Assembly (NCBI RefSeq): GCF_014490665.1
Contig: NZ_CP061038.1
Span: 1,674,001 to 1,738,000 of the forward strand
Source of the DNA: Sphingomonas alpina
GTDB taxonomy: Bacteria > Pseudomonadota > Alphaproteobacteria > Sphingomonadales > Sphingomonadaceae
DNA: 64,000 nt
Reading direction: 5' to 3'
Below are positions 55,218 through 63,747 of this stretch, one piece after another (within the stretch, counting starts at the first letter, position 1; each line of letters starts with the position of its first letter). The notes beneath the pieces were generated by a model, which was given only the letters and a program-made list of their open reading frames with translations, searched no databases and was not told the origin of the DNA. A program made the translations under genes and the position numbers.

Positions 55218-56654
55218 TCAGCGCCGGCGGATGACCAGGTTACGAATCTCGGTCATGTCCTCCATCGCGAAACGAACGCCTTCGCGGCCCAGTCCGGAGT
55301 CTTTCACGCCGCCATAAGGCATGTTGTCGACGCGGTAACTCGGCACGTCGTTGATCACCACGCCGCCGACCTCAAGCCGGTCCCAGGCATCGAACATCTT
55401 GAACAGATCGCGGGTGAAGATACCGGCCTGCAGCCCGAACTTGCTGTCATTCACCTCGGCAAGAGCATCATTGAAGTCACTGAATTTACTAAGGACCGCA
55501 ACCGGCCCGAATGCTTCTTCGCGATACAATGCGGTGTCGCGGTCGACCTGGTCGAGCAATGTGGCCTCGAGCATCGCACCATCGCGCTTTCCGCCGCAGA
55601 GCAGGGTCGCGCCGCCCGTCACGGCCTGTTGGATCCAGCCGTCAAGCCGGCGCGCCTCACCCTCGGAGATCATCGGGCCGATAAAGGTCGCACGGTCCTT
55701 CGGGTCGCCCGCGACCAGAGTGCGGGTCCGGGCGACCAGCATGTCGCGGAACCGGTCATAGATATCGGCATGGATGATGATCCGCTGCACCCCGATGCAA
55801 CTCTGTCCCGACTGGTAGAAAGCGCCGAAGATGATCCGTTCCAGCGCATCGTCCAGATCTGCGTCATGATCGACGATCACCGCGGCATTGCCACCGAGTT
55901 CGAGGATGACCTTCTTCTTGCCTGCCTTGGCCTTCAGCTCCCACCCAACTGCCGGTGATCCGGTGAAGCTGAGCAATTTCAGCCTGTCGTCCTCAGTGAA
56001 CAGGTCCGCGCCTTCACGGTGCGCGGGCAGAATCGAGAAGGCGCCTTCGGGCAGATCGGTCTCGGCGAGAATCTCACCCATGATGATCGCGCCGAGCGGG
56101 GTGCGGCTGGCCGGCTTCATCACGAACGGGCAACCGACCGCGATCGCCGGGGCGATCTTGTGCGCCGCGAGGTTGAGCGGGAAGTTGAACGGCGAAATGA
56201 GCGAGCAGGGGCCGATCGGCACGCGTTTCCAGATCCCCTGATAGCCCTTCGCGCGGGCCGAGATGTCGAGTGGCTGGACCTCGCCGGTCATGCGCACCGA
56301 TTCCTCGGCGGCGATGCGGAAGGTGTCGATCAACCGGCCGACTTCGCCCTCGCTGTCCTTGATCGGCTTGCCGGCCTCGACGCACAGGGCATAGGCCAGT
56401 TCGTCGAAGCGCTGCTTGAAGCGATCGACACAGTGCTGCAGCACCGCCTGACGCTCATAGCTGGCCAGGCGTGCCATCGGTTCGGCCGCCCGGACCGCGC
56501 CGGCAATGCCTTCATCGATCGTGGCCGCATCGGCCTGGGCGACGCGAAACGCGACCGCTCCGGTGAATTTGTCGGTTACTTCCAAGTCTGTGTTAGGTTG
56601 GAGAGCCTTGTTGTTGAGATAGAGCGGATAAACCTGTTTCAACATTGTCATCAC
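55218..56654 (-). CDS. NAD(P)-dependent aldehyde dehydrogenase
   Basis: 478 residues, normal length. The catalytic Cys is in FYQSGQSCIGVQR, the general-base Glu in VILELGGNAAVIV, the Asn in SPFNFPLNLAAHK, and EEAFGPVAVL is the coenzyme-side motif. It oxidises an aldehyde to an acid (or CoA-independent equivalent); the substrate is unknown, but sequence flavour is of lactaldehyde or phosphonoacetaldehyde dehydrogenases. It follows an acetolactate-synthase-like gene on the same strand, separated by 138 bp with a hairpin. Confidence 0.9.
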   Translation of the reverse strand: MMTMLKQVYPLYLNNKALQPNTDLEVTDKFTGAVAFRVAQADAATIDEGIAGAVRAAEPMARLASYERQAVLQHCVDRFKQRFDELAYALCVEAGKPIKDSEGEVGRLIDTFRIAAEESVRMTGEVQPLDISARAKGYQGIWKRVPIGPCSLISPFNFPLNLAAHKIAPAIAVGCPFVMKPASRTPLGAIIMGEILAETDLPEGAFSILPAHREGADLFTEDDRLKLLSFTGSPAVGWELKAKAGKKKVILELGGNAAVIVDHDADLDDALERIIFGAFYQSGQSCIGVQRIIIHADIYDRFRDMLVARTRTLVAGDPKDRATFIGPMISEGEARRLDGWIQQAVTGGATLLCGGKRDGAMLEATLLDQVDRDTALYREEAFGPVAVLSKFSDFNDALAEVNDSKFGLQAGIFTRDLFKMFDAWDRLEVGGVVINDVPSYRVDNMPYGGVKDSGLGREGVRFAMEDMTEIRNLVIRRR

Positions 56655-56682
56655 TGGCTCCCAACATCATCGCCGTCACCGC

Positions 56683-56714
56683 GAGATATGTTACATATGG
56701 GTGTAACATATCTC
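56683..56714. repeat. 13-bp hairpin, GAGATATG..CATATCTC family, copy 2
   Basis: gagatatgttaca and tgtaacatatctc pair perfectly around a 6-base loop, 28 bp upstream of the aldehyde dehydrogenase start on its message. The arms match the 23379-23411 hairpin except for paired changes (GG/CC there, TT/AA here). Confidence 0.7.
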
Positions 56715-56792
56715 TCCCGGACTGGTTCGCCGCGTCCGATTCACCTCGTGCCTGACCAATGCCATGACTGGCTCATGGGAAGGTTGCGATGG

Positions 56793-58454
56793 TTATGTCG
56801 ATGTCGATGTCGATGTCGACGCGGTCGCGCTGAGTTCCTTGATCTCGTGGTTCAATATCCGGTCGTTATCGGCATAATCGACCGGGCAATCGATGAGATG
56901 GACGCCCGGCGCGTTAAGCGTCTGCTTGAGCAAGTCTGGCAGATGCGCGGCGCTCTCGACGCGGTGGCCATGGGCGCCGAATGCCTCGGCATATTTCACG
57001 AAATCGGGGTTGCCATAGGTCAGCCCGAAATCGGCAAAGCCCATATTGGCCTGTTTCCACCGGATCATGCCGTAACCGCCGTCATTGAGGATCAGCACGG
57101 TCAGGTTGAGCTTCAGCCGGACGGCGGTCTCCATTTCCTGGCTGTTCATCATGAACCCGCCATCGCCGCAGATCGCCATGATCTTGCGCTCCGGATAGAC
57201 CATCGCCGACGCCATCGCCGAGGGCAGGCCGGCGCCCATCGTCGCGAGCGCATTGTCGAGCAGCACGGTGTTCTGCTGCCGCGCGGCATAATTGCGCGCG
57301 AACCATATCTTGTAGATGCCATTGTCGAGGCAGATGATGCCGTCATTCGGCATCGCCTCGCGCACTTTGCGAACCAGATAGGACGGGAAGATCGGAAAGC
57401 GCGTATCGCCGTCGAGCGTGGCGGTGTGCGCCAGCTCGGCGGCACGCGCGGCGAGCATGGTTTCGCAGCCCCAATGCTGGGGTACGATATCCTCCTTCAT
57501 CTGCCAGATCGCATTGGCGATATCGCCGATCACCTCGATCTGCGGGAAATAGACCGGGTCGACCTCGGCGGTGCGGCTCGAGACGTGGATGACGTCACAG
57601 CCGCCCGATTTCATGAAGAAGGGCGGTTTTTCGATGACATCATGACCGACATTGACGATCAGGTCAGCCGCGTCGATCGCGCGGTGGACGAAGTCGCCCG
57701 CCGACAACGCCGCGCAGCCGAGAAATTTGGGATGCGTCTCGTCGATCACGCCCTTGCCAAGCTGGGTGGTGACGAAGGGAATGCCGGTCTTTTCGACGAA
57801 CTGCAGCAGCATCCGCCCGGTCATCTTGCGGTTGGCGCCGGCGCCGATCACCAGCACCGGGGCCTTGGCCTGTTCGAGCCGTTTGACCGCTGCGCGGACC
57901 GCCTTGGGCTCCGCCGAGGGGCGGCGCGCAAGGCTCGATCTGATCGGCCTGGCTTCGGTTTGTTCGTCGGCCACATCCTCGGGGAATTCGAGATGGGTCG
58001 CGCCGGGTTTTTCTTCCTCGGCGAGGCGGAAACATTCGCGCACCCGGCTCGGGATATTGTCGGCGCTGGCGAGTTGATGGGTGTATTTTGTGATCGGGCG
58101 CATCATGTCGACCACGTCGAGAATCTGGAAACGGCCCTGTTTCGATTTCCGGATCGGCTTCTGTCCGGTGACCATCAGGATCGGCATGCCGCCAAGCGTG
58201 GCATAGGCCGCCGCCGTCACCAGATTGGTCGCACCGGGACCAAGCGTCGCCAGGCATACCCCGGTCTTGCCGGTATGACGGCCATAGGTGGCGGCCATGA
58301 ACCCCGCGCCCTGCTCGTGTCGGGTCAGGATCAACTTGATGGAGGAGCGCGACAGACTATCGAGGAAATCGAGATTCTCTTCGCCAGGGACGCCGAAGAC
58401 ATATTCCACGCCCTCGTCTTCGAGGCATTTTATGAAGATGTCCGAAGCTTTCAT
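56793..58454 (-). CDS. Acetolactate synthase-like thiamine-diphosphate enzyme
   Basis: 553 residues from ATG 58454, with GGAG eight bases upstream. The N-domain has FGVPGEENLDFLDSL and the catalytic Glu in LILTRHEQGAGFMA. ATLGPGATNLVTAAAYA follows. The ThDP-binding motif near the C-terminus is ICGDGGFMMNSQEMETAVRLKLNLTVLILND (GDG to ND). It resembles catabolic AlsS/IlvB large subunits; no small regulatory subunit gene is next to it. The protein ends in Ser-Thr repeats made by a hexanucleotide tandem. With the aldehyde dehydrogenase it may make or break an aldehyde. Other ThDP decarboxylases remain possible. Confidence 0.85.
   Translation of the reverse strand: MKASDIFIKCLEDEGVEYVFGVPGEENLDFLDSLSRSSIKLILTRHEQGAGFMAATYGRHTGKTGVCLATLGPGATNLVTAAAYATLGGMPILMVTGQKPIRKSKQGRFQILDVVDMMRPITKYTHQLASADNIPSRVRECFRLAEEEKPGATHLEFPEDVADEQTEARPIRSSLARRPSAEPKAVRAAVKRLEQAKAPVLVIGAGANRKMTGRMLLQFVEKTGIPFVTTQLGKGVIDETHPKFLGCAALSAGDFVHRAIDAADLIVNVGHDVIEKPPFFMKSGGCDVIHVSSRTAEVDPVYFPQIEVIGDIANAIWQMKEDIVPQHWGCETMLAARAAELAHTATLDGDTRFPIFPSYLVRKVREAMPNDGIICLDNGIYKIWFARNYAARQQNTVLLDNALATMGAGLPSAMASAMVYPERKIMAICGDGGFMMNSQEMETAVRLKLNLTVLILNDGGYGMIRWKQANMGFADFGLTYGNPDFVKYAEAFGAHGHRVESAAHLPDLLKQTLNAPGVHLIDCPVDYADNDRILNHEIKELSATASTSTSTST
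56795..56818. repeat. Hexanucleotide tandem repeat at the 3' end of the acetolactate-synthase-like gene
   Basis: Four uninterrupted copies of ATGTCG on the plus strand encode the terminal STSTSTST of the protein, directly before its stop codon. Copy-number change would stay in frame and alter only tail length. Confidence 0.85.
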
Positions 58455-58579
58455 CGATCGATCTCCAATGCTGTCCGCAGCGCTCATCCACGGCATGGCA
58501 TGGCCTCATCCGGCATGAAAGGCTGCGACTCGAAACGGTCAGTGGCTTGAGCGTGGGGACGGCGCGCAACCGCCATCGA

Positions 58580-59464
58580 TCACGGGTTGTTGGGGTTGTT
58601 CGGGTTGGGATTGTTCGGGTTGTTGGGGTTGGGCGTATCCTGCCGCGGGCCGGGATCGCGCTCGAAGAACTGATCGACTGTCGGGTTGGACTCAAGCGGA
58701 TCGATATCCGGTCCCGATGCGCCATTTCTCGCCCGGCCCGAGCCGAGCAATGCCGCCAGCGCACCCGATCCGGCATCGGACAGCAGGAATGGGCCGATCG
58801 GCGCCTGGCCCGGGGCGGGCACGAACACCGCATAGCCAGCGGTTTCGACCGGGACGGTCTTGTCGCCCGCGGTGACATCCATCGCACCGCGCTGTTCGCC
58901 TTGCGCATTGGCACCGGGACCGCGCAGCAGGATCAGCGATGCAGTTGCGGGATCCGCCTTGTAACTCTTGGGAATCCCCGCTTCCTTCGCCGCGATGCGG
59001 ATTGCGTCCGCGCCGATCACGGCGTCGATGATTGTGCCGCGAATACCGATCGAGGCGATCGGCGTGCGGATCTGTGACTGGCCGGGATTGGCGTGGAGCG
59101 CCTTGCCCGACATGAAGCGGAATGCTCCCTTGGTCACCGACAGGCCGACCGCGCTGGCACTGCGCGCCGGATCATAGACGAACCGGTCGACTTTGATCCG
59201 GGCATTGGCGCCGATCGTGAAGCTGGTGCGGTCAAGCAGCAGCACCTGCAGCCCGCTGCCCTTGCCAGTCTCGATGTCATTGCCGAGCGAGACGCGCTCT
59301 TTGATCACCGCCTGGTGCGGCGTCGGATTCGCCTGGGTCGTCATACGTACCTGGTTCAGCACGCGTGCATTGATTCCGACCGTCTGCGCCGTCGCCGGAA
59401 TGGCGGTCATGGCCAGCAACGAGGTCGCCATCAGGGGGGCGATCGAATTGATATATCGGGTCAT
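58580..59464 (-). CDS. Exported FecR-domain protein with Asn-Pro repeat tail
   Basis: 294 residues. Signal peptide to about residue 26 (AIPATAQ). A FecR-type beta domain follows: VIKERVSLGNDIETGKGSGL, LLDRTSFTIGANARIKVDRFVYDP, and IRTPIASIGIRGTIID. It lacks the FecR N-terminal cytoplasmic and membrane parts, so it is a free periplasmic protein, not an anti-sigma factor. The last ~20 residues are NP/NNP repeats. It starts 12 bp after the TPR/beta-barrel gene, with GAGGGAG upstream, so both are co-transcribed. Confidence 0.82.
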   Translation of the reverse strand: MTRYINSIAPLMATSLLAMTAIPATAQTVGINARVLNQVRMTTQANPTPHQAVIKERVSLGNDIETGKGSGLQVLLLDRTSFTIGANARIKVDRFVYDPARSASAVGLSVTKGAFRFMSGKALHANPGQSQIRTPIASIGIRGTIIDAVIGADAIRIAAKEAGIPKSYKADPATASLILLRGPGANAQGEQRGAMDVTAGDKTVPVETAGYAVFVPAPGQAPIGPFLLSDAGSGALAALLGSGRARNGASGPDIDPLESNPTVDQFFERDPGPRQDTPNPNNPNNPNPNNPNNP

Positions 59465-59476
59465 CTTTCCGCTCCC

Positions 59477-60763
59477 TCAGTGGCCGAAGTTGTAGATCAG
59501 GCGAAGTTCGGCCCCGACACTGTCATAATCGCGAATGAGGCTGGCAGCGTTGTAGTTGCGCCGCGTGTAACTCGCCGCGCCCTCGATCGCGAAGCCGCTG
59601 TCGCCGATCGGCACGCCGATCGCACCACGTGCGAAATAGCGCGTCTCGATCCGGTCGGGGATGAGCGGGGCGTTACGGTAATTCACATGGCGCACGATCG
59701 CGCTCAGCGCAGCATAGGTGCCGTTGGCGACGATCGGCGTGCGCAGGCCGAGATAGCCGCGAAATCCGCGATAGCCGAGGACATGCGTGTCGGCGTCTTT
59801 CAACTCATAGGCTGCGCCGACGACATAGCTGGTGCCTGTCCCCGGCCGACCCTGATATTCCAGTGCCAGATCATAGCGTCCACCGTCGCGCGAATACGCG
59901 GGCAGGGCGAAATTATAGTCCTGCTTCACCGCCTCGCCGCGCAGTGCGACGCGGCCGGTTTCGGCGACCCGCGCCGTCAACTCTGCCTGCCCGCCATATT
60001 CTGTGACGTAGGGCGATCCCGCAATGCGGCCATGGCGCAGCACGCCGCCGAACGACGCGCCGATTGCCTCGCCCTGATAGCCATAGCCGAGCCAGGCGCT
60101 GCCGAACTGATAGTCGAATCCGGGACCAGAGATGGGGTTGTTGGTCTGCGCCGCCAAGCCGTAATAAACATGGCCATTGCCGCCGAGCGGTGCATGCCCG
60201 TCGATGCTGGCCGAGGCAGTGAAGGACAGGCCGTCGTCGCTCAGGTCGATGGCGCCGGGCAGATCGAACTGGTTGGCGACCGCGCCGTAAGCGTCGCTAT
60301 TATAAGCGATGCCGGTCGACAGTTCGACCGAGAGCCGGCTCGGCCGGTGGTTGCCGTCGATCGCGGCGGGGCGGGGTAGGGCGCCGCATGCCTGTTGTAT
60401 CTCGGCCCAGCCGGTGTCCGACAAGGTCGCGCCATCGAGCTTGGCGAGTTCAACCCCTGCGCGCTGGCGGTCGTCGAGTCGGCACAGGATCGTGATGTAA
60501 TAGCGCCGGACATCGGCGGATTCATCAGAGGGTTCGGCGAGCAACGCGCCCTCCAGCGTCGCTGCGGCGCCGAGCAGGTCGCCGGCATCCGCCTGGCCGC
60601 GTGCTGCCGCCAACGTGCCGGCAGGGCTCGCGGATGAATCGATCAGCGCGTCGATCTCGGTTTCGGGCGATGATTGGGCAAGAGCGGGCCCGACTGCGGC
60701 AACAAGCAAGGTTCCGCCGATCACGCTCGCACGCAAGCTCCTGAAAAAGAAGCCATTATTCAT
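59477..60763 (-). CDS. TPR plus outer-membrane beta-barrel protein (Slam/DUF560-like)
   Basis: About 428 residues from ATG 60763 (GGGGG five bases upstream; ATG 60766 and 60775 are alternatives). Signal peptide (LLVAAVGPALAQ), then a helical TPR-like part (AGTLAAARGQADAGDLLGAAATLEGALLAEP). From about residue 145 there are antiparallel strands (LSVELSTGIAYNSDAYG, GHVYYGLAAQTNN, FAIEGAASYTRRNYN) and a terminal AELRLIYNFGH. This layout matches surface lipoprotein assembly modulators or related DUF560 barrels. The adjacent FecR-domain protein could be a partner or passenger. The assignment rests on architecture, not on a strict motif. Confidence 0.68.
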   Translation of the reverse strand: MNNGFFFRSLRASVIGGTLLVAAVGPALAQSSPETEIDALIDSSASPAGTLAAARGQADAGDLLGAAATLEGALLAEPSDESADVRRYYITILCRLDDRQRAGVELAKLDGATLSDTGWAEIQQACGALPRPAAIDGNHRPSRLSVELSTGIAYNSDAYGAVANQFDLPGAIDLSDDGLSFTASASIDGHAPLGGNGHVYYGLAAQTNNPISGPGFDYQFGSAWLGYGYQGEAIGASFGGVLRHGRIAGSPYVTEYGGQAELTARVAETGRVALRGEAVKQDYNFALPAYSRDGGRYDLALEYQGRPGTGTSYVVGAAYELKDADTHVLGYRGFRGYLGLRTPIVANGTYAALSAIVRHVNYRNAPLIPDRIETRYFARGAIGVPIGDSGFAIEGAASYTRRNYNAASLIRDYDSVGAELRLIYNFGH

Positions 60764-60970
60764 CATATCCCCCATTTGAGGCGTCCTTGCGCGCTATATG
60801 CAGCAACGGAAAAGAGCTGGCCCTGCAGCCAGCGGACCGGCGGCCATTATGGCCGTTCCAGTCCAAGCGCCCTGTCACGACGATACGCCTAGCGGCAAAG
60901 TCCGTAAAGATTGGTGGACGAATATCGTTACGCAGTCGATCCGGCTTGGCCGGGAGCGGTTTCCGGCCGG

Positions 60971-61873
60971 TCAGGTGAAGGGCTTGTTGCGCTCGGCGAA
61001 TTCCCGGATCGCCCAGTCGAGGAAAACGCGGACGCGCGGCGAGAGCTGGCGATTGCGTGGGTATAGCAACGAGACCGGGACCGATGGAGGAGGCGTGTCG
61101 CTCAGCAATGCGATCAACGATCCGCGGCGTAGATCCTCTGCGATATGGAAGAGCGGCATCTGCGCCAGGCCATGGCCGAGCCGGGTGGCTGCTAGATAGC
61201 TTTCCGGACCGGTAACCGACATGATCGCGGGCAGCGGCGCGCTTTGCACATCGGGCCCGATCACGAATTCAAGCGGCCTCAGGCTGCCGGTGGTCAGTGA
61301 GCGCAGACCGACCATGCGGTGGCCGTCCAGCATGTCGATCGACTCCGGCAGTCCGAAACGGTCGAGATAATCGGGCGACGCGCAGGTATGGCGGGCAAGC
61401 GTGCCGGCGGCACGCGCGATCATATCGCTGTCCGGCAATTTACCGAAGCGCAGCACGCAATCCACGCCCTCCTGCACGATGTCGACCCAACGGTCGCTTT
61501 CGCTCATCACCAGCTCGATATCGGGATAGCGCGCGAAGAAATCGGACAGCCCCGGCATCAGGAAATGCCGCGCCAGCGTACCCTGGACGTCGATGCGCAA
61601 TGTTCCCTTGGGCAAGGTGCTGCCAAATGCGCCTTCGGCATCCTCGATATCGTCGATGATCGAGAGACAGCGGCGGTAATAGGCCTCGCCGTCGAGCGTC
61701 GGGCGCACCACGCGGGTGGTGCGCTGGAGCAGGCGGACGCCGAGCCGTTCCTCCAGGCGCCGGATCACTTGCGTCACGGTCGATCGAGGCACGCCGATAT
61801 CGTACGCGGCGGCGGTGAAGCTGCGCCGCTCCACGATGCGGACAAAGAGCTGCATGGCATCAAGCCGGTCCAT
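60971..61873 (-). CDS. LysR-family transcriptional regulator
   Basis: 300 residues. The winged helix is MQLFVRIVERRSFTAAAYDIGVPRSTVTQVIRRLEERLGVRLLQRTTR. The effector domain has GTLRIDVQGTLARHFLMPGL and VDCVLRFG, typical of the CrgA-like subgroup. It is transcribed away from two short-chain dehydrogenase genes, 127 bp apart, and probably controls them. The shared gap is AT-richer than the genes but I could not fix a binding site. Confidence 0.92.
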   Translation of the reverse strand: MDRLDAMQLFVRIVERRSFTAAAYDIGVPRSTVTQVIRRLEERLGVRLLQRTTRVVRPTLDGEAYYRRCLSIIDDIEDAEGAFGSTLPKGTLRIDVQGTLARHFLMPGLSDFFARYPDIELVMSESDRWVDIVQEGVDCVLRFGKLPDSDMIARAAGTLARHTCASPDYLDRFGLPESIDMLDGHRMVGLRSLTTGSLRPLEFVIGPDVQSAPLPAIMSVTGPESYLAATRLGHGLAQMPLFHIAEDLRRGSLIALLSDTPPPSVPVSLLYPRNRQLSPRVRVFLDWAIREFAERNKPFT

Positions 61874-62000
61874 CAGATTCTCATTGTTCTAATATTTGGA
61901 ATAGTGATGCCGATTATAGGCTGATTATCTTTGTGAGGGCGAGGTCCAAATAGCCTCCATGCCCTGCCGCGGTGGCGGGACACGACAAGGGAGACAGCAA

Positions 62001-62741
62001 ATGACTCAATTCAATGACAAGGTCGCAATCGTCACCGGTGCCTCGCGGGGCATCGGCGCTGCGATCGCCGAGCGGCTCGCGGCCGACGGCTTCACTGTGC
62101 TGGTCAATTTCGCCGGTAGCGCGGCTGCAGCGGAAGCGTTGGTTGGCAAGATCGAAAGCGCTGGCGGTCGCGCCGTGACCGCCCAGGCTGATATCAGCGA
62201 CCCCAATGCGGTGGCACGGATGTTCGATGCAGCGGGGGCGGCCTATGGCGGCGTCGATGTCCTGGTCAACAATGCCGGCATCATGACCCTCGCGCCGCTC
62301 GCCGACAGTGACGACGCCCTGTTCGACACCCAGATCGCGATCAATCTGAAGGGCAGTTTCAACATGCTGCGCCAGGCCGCCCGGCGACTGCGCGACGGCG
62401 GGCGGATCGTCAATCTCTCGTCGAGCGTGGTCGGCCTCTATCAGCCGGGTTACGCCGTCTATGCCGCGACCAAGGCCGGTGTCGAGGCAATGACTCATGT
62501 GCTGGCCAAGGAACTGCGCGGCCGGAATATCACGGTCAACAGCGTGGCTCCGGGGCCGACCGCAACCAGCCTGTTCCTCGACGGCAAGCCGCAGGAAGTG
62601 ATCGACCGGCTGGCCAAGCTCGCGCCGCTCGAACGCCTCGGCCAGCCCGACGACATCGCCGCCGCCATATCCTTCCTCGCCGGTCCCGACGGAGCGTGGA
62701 TCAACGGCCAGATCCTGCGCGCCAATGGCGGCATCATCTGA
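62001..62741 (+). CDS. Short-chain dehydrogenase/reductase
   Basis: 246 residues from ATG 62001 with AAGGGAG upstream. Cofactor motif VTGASRGIGAAIAERL, NNAG in VLVNNAGIMTL, catalytic Ser in VNLSSSVVGLYQPGYAVYAATKAG (Ser, Tyr and Lys of the tetrad), and SVAPGPTATSLF. Classical SDR, NADP-type by the Arg after GAS. Probably cytoplasmic; substrate unknown. First gene of the LysR-divergent operon. Confidence 0.92.
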   Translation: MTQFNDKVAIVTGASRGIGAAIAERLAADGFTVLVNFAGSAAAAEALVGKIESAGGRAVTAQADISDPNAVARMFDAAGAAYGGVDVLVNNAGIMTLAPLADSDDALFDTQIAINLKGSFNMLRQAARRLRDGGRIVNLSSSVVGLYQPGYAVYAATKAGVEAMTHVLAKELRGRNITVNSVAPGPTATSLFLDGKPQEVIDRLAKLAPLERLGQPDDIAAAISFLAGPDGAWINGQILRANGGII

Positions 62742-62788
62742 TCCTCACAATCACATCAATTTTTCAATCTCTTGAAGGAGCATATATC

Positions 62789-63688
62789 ATGACCAAGACC
62801 ATCATCGTCACCGGCGCGTCCAGCGGCTTTGGCCGTCTCGCCGCCGAGGCCCTCGCACTCGCCGGGCACATTGTTTACGCTTCAATGCGCGAAACCACTG
62901 GCCGCAATGCGGTCGAGGTGGAGAAGGTCGCCGCTTTCTCGAAGCAGCATGGCGTCGATCTGCGGAGCGTCGAACTCGATGTCCAGTCACAGGACTCGGT
63001 CGACGCCGGTATCGCTCAGGTGATTGCCGAAACCGGCCGGATCGATGTGCTGATCCACAATGCCGGCCATATGTCGTCGGGTCCGGCCGAGGCGTTCACG
63101 GCCGAGCAGTTCGCTCAGCTCTACGATATCAATGTGCTGAGCGCACAGCGGGTGAACCGCGCGGCCTTGCCGCATATGCGCGCGCAGCAGCAGGGTCTGC
63201 TCGTCTGGATCTCGTCGAGCAGCTCGGCTGGTGGCACGCCGCCCTATCTCGCGCCCTATTTCGCCGCCAAGGCGGCAATGGATGCGATGGCGGTGCAATA
63301 TGCCCGCGAATTGTCGCGCTGGGGCATAGAGACCTCGATCATCGTGCCCGGCGCCTTTACCGGCGGCACCAACCATTTCGCCCACGCCGGCCACCCCGCC
63401 GATACAGCACGTGCGGCTGAATATGATGCCGGGCCCTATGCCGGTTTCCCGGCACAGCTGGAAAAGGCGTTCGGTGCGATCGTACCGCCTGATGCCGATG
63501 CCGGGTCGGTTGCCACCGCGATCGTCGATGTGGTGGACATGGATTTCGGCAAGCGCCCGTTCCGCGTCCATATCGACCCGACCCAGGACGGCGCCGATGT
63601 CGGCTTCACCGTGCTTGACCGGCTGCGGGCCGAGATGCTGCACCGTGTTGGCCTGTCCGACCTGTTGAAGCCGAGAGTGTTGGTCTGA
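62789..63688 (+). CDS. Short-chain dehydrogenase/reductase
   Basis: 299 residues from ATG 62789 with GAAGGAG upstream. VTGASSGFGRLAAEAL is the cofactor loop, LIHNAGHMSSG the NNAG-equivalent, and ISSSSSAGGTPPYLAPYFAAKAAMDAM holds the Ser, Tyr and Lys of the active site. The C-terminal extension is longer than in the preceding SDR, as in the extended-substrate oxidoreductases of this group. 47 bp after the first SDR, so likely one operon under the LysR regulator. Confidence 0.92.
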   Translation: MTKTIIVTGASSGFGRLAAEALALAGHIVYASMRETTGRNAVEVEKVAAFSKQHGVDLRSVELDVQSQDSVDAGIAQVIAETGRIDVLIHNAGHMSSGPAEAFTAEQFAQLYDINVLSAQRVNRAALPHMRAQQQGLLVWISSSSSAGGTPPYLAPYFAAKAAMDAMAVQYARELSRWGIETSIIVPGAFTGGTNHFAHAGHPADTARAAEYDAGPYAGFPAQLEKAFGAIVPPDADAGSVATAIVDVVDMDFGKRPFRVHIDPTQDGADVGFTVLDRLRAEMLHRVGLSDLLKPRVLV

Positions 63689-63706
63689 TCCCTGCTCGAT
63701 CGCATG

Positions 63707-63746
63707 TCGGTCCCGGAGCGCTCTGCGTTTTCCGGGACCGATGCGT
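63707..63746 (+). terminator. Intrinsic terminator after the SDR operon
   Basis: tcggtcccgga (63707-63717) and tccgggaccga (63731-63741) form a perfect 11-bp stem with a 13-base loop, followed by tgcgtttta. It lies 18 bp after the SDR stop and also just beyond the convergent minus-strand gene. Confidence 0.75.
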
Positions 63747-63747
63747 T

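Noticed and set aside
56019..58550. 843-codon plus-strand frame across the aldehyde dehydrogenase and acetolactate-synthase-like genes
   Set aside because: It spans two unrelated minus-strand genes and their spacer, and has shadow composition.
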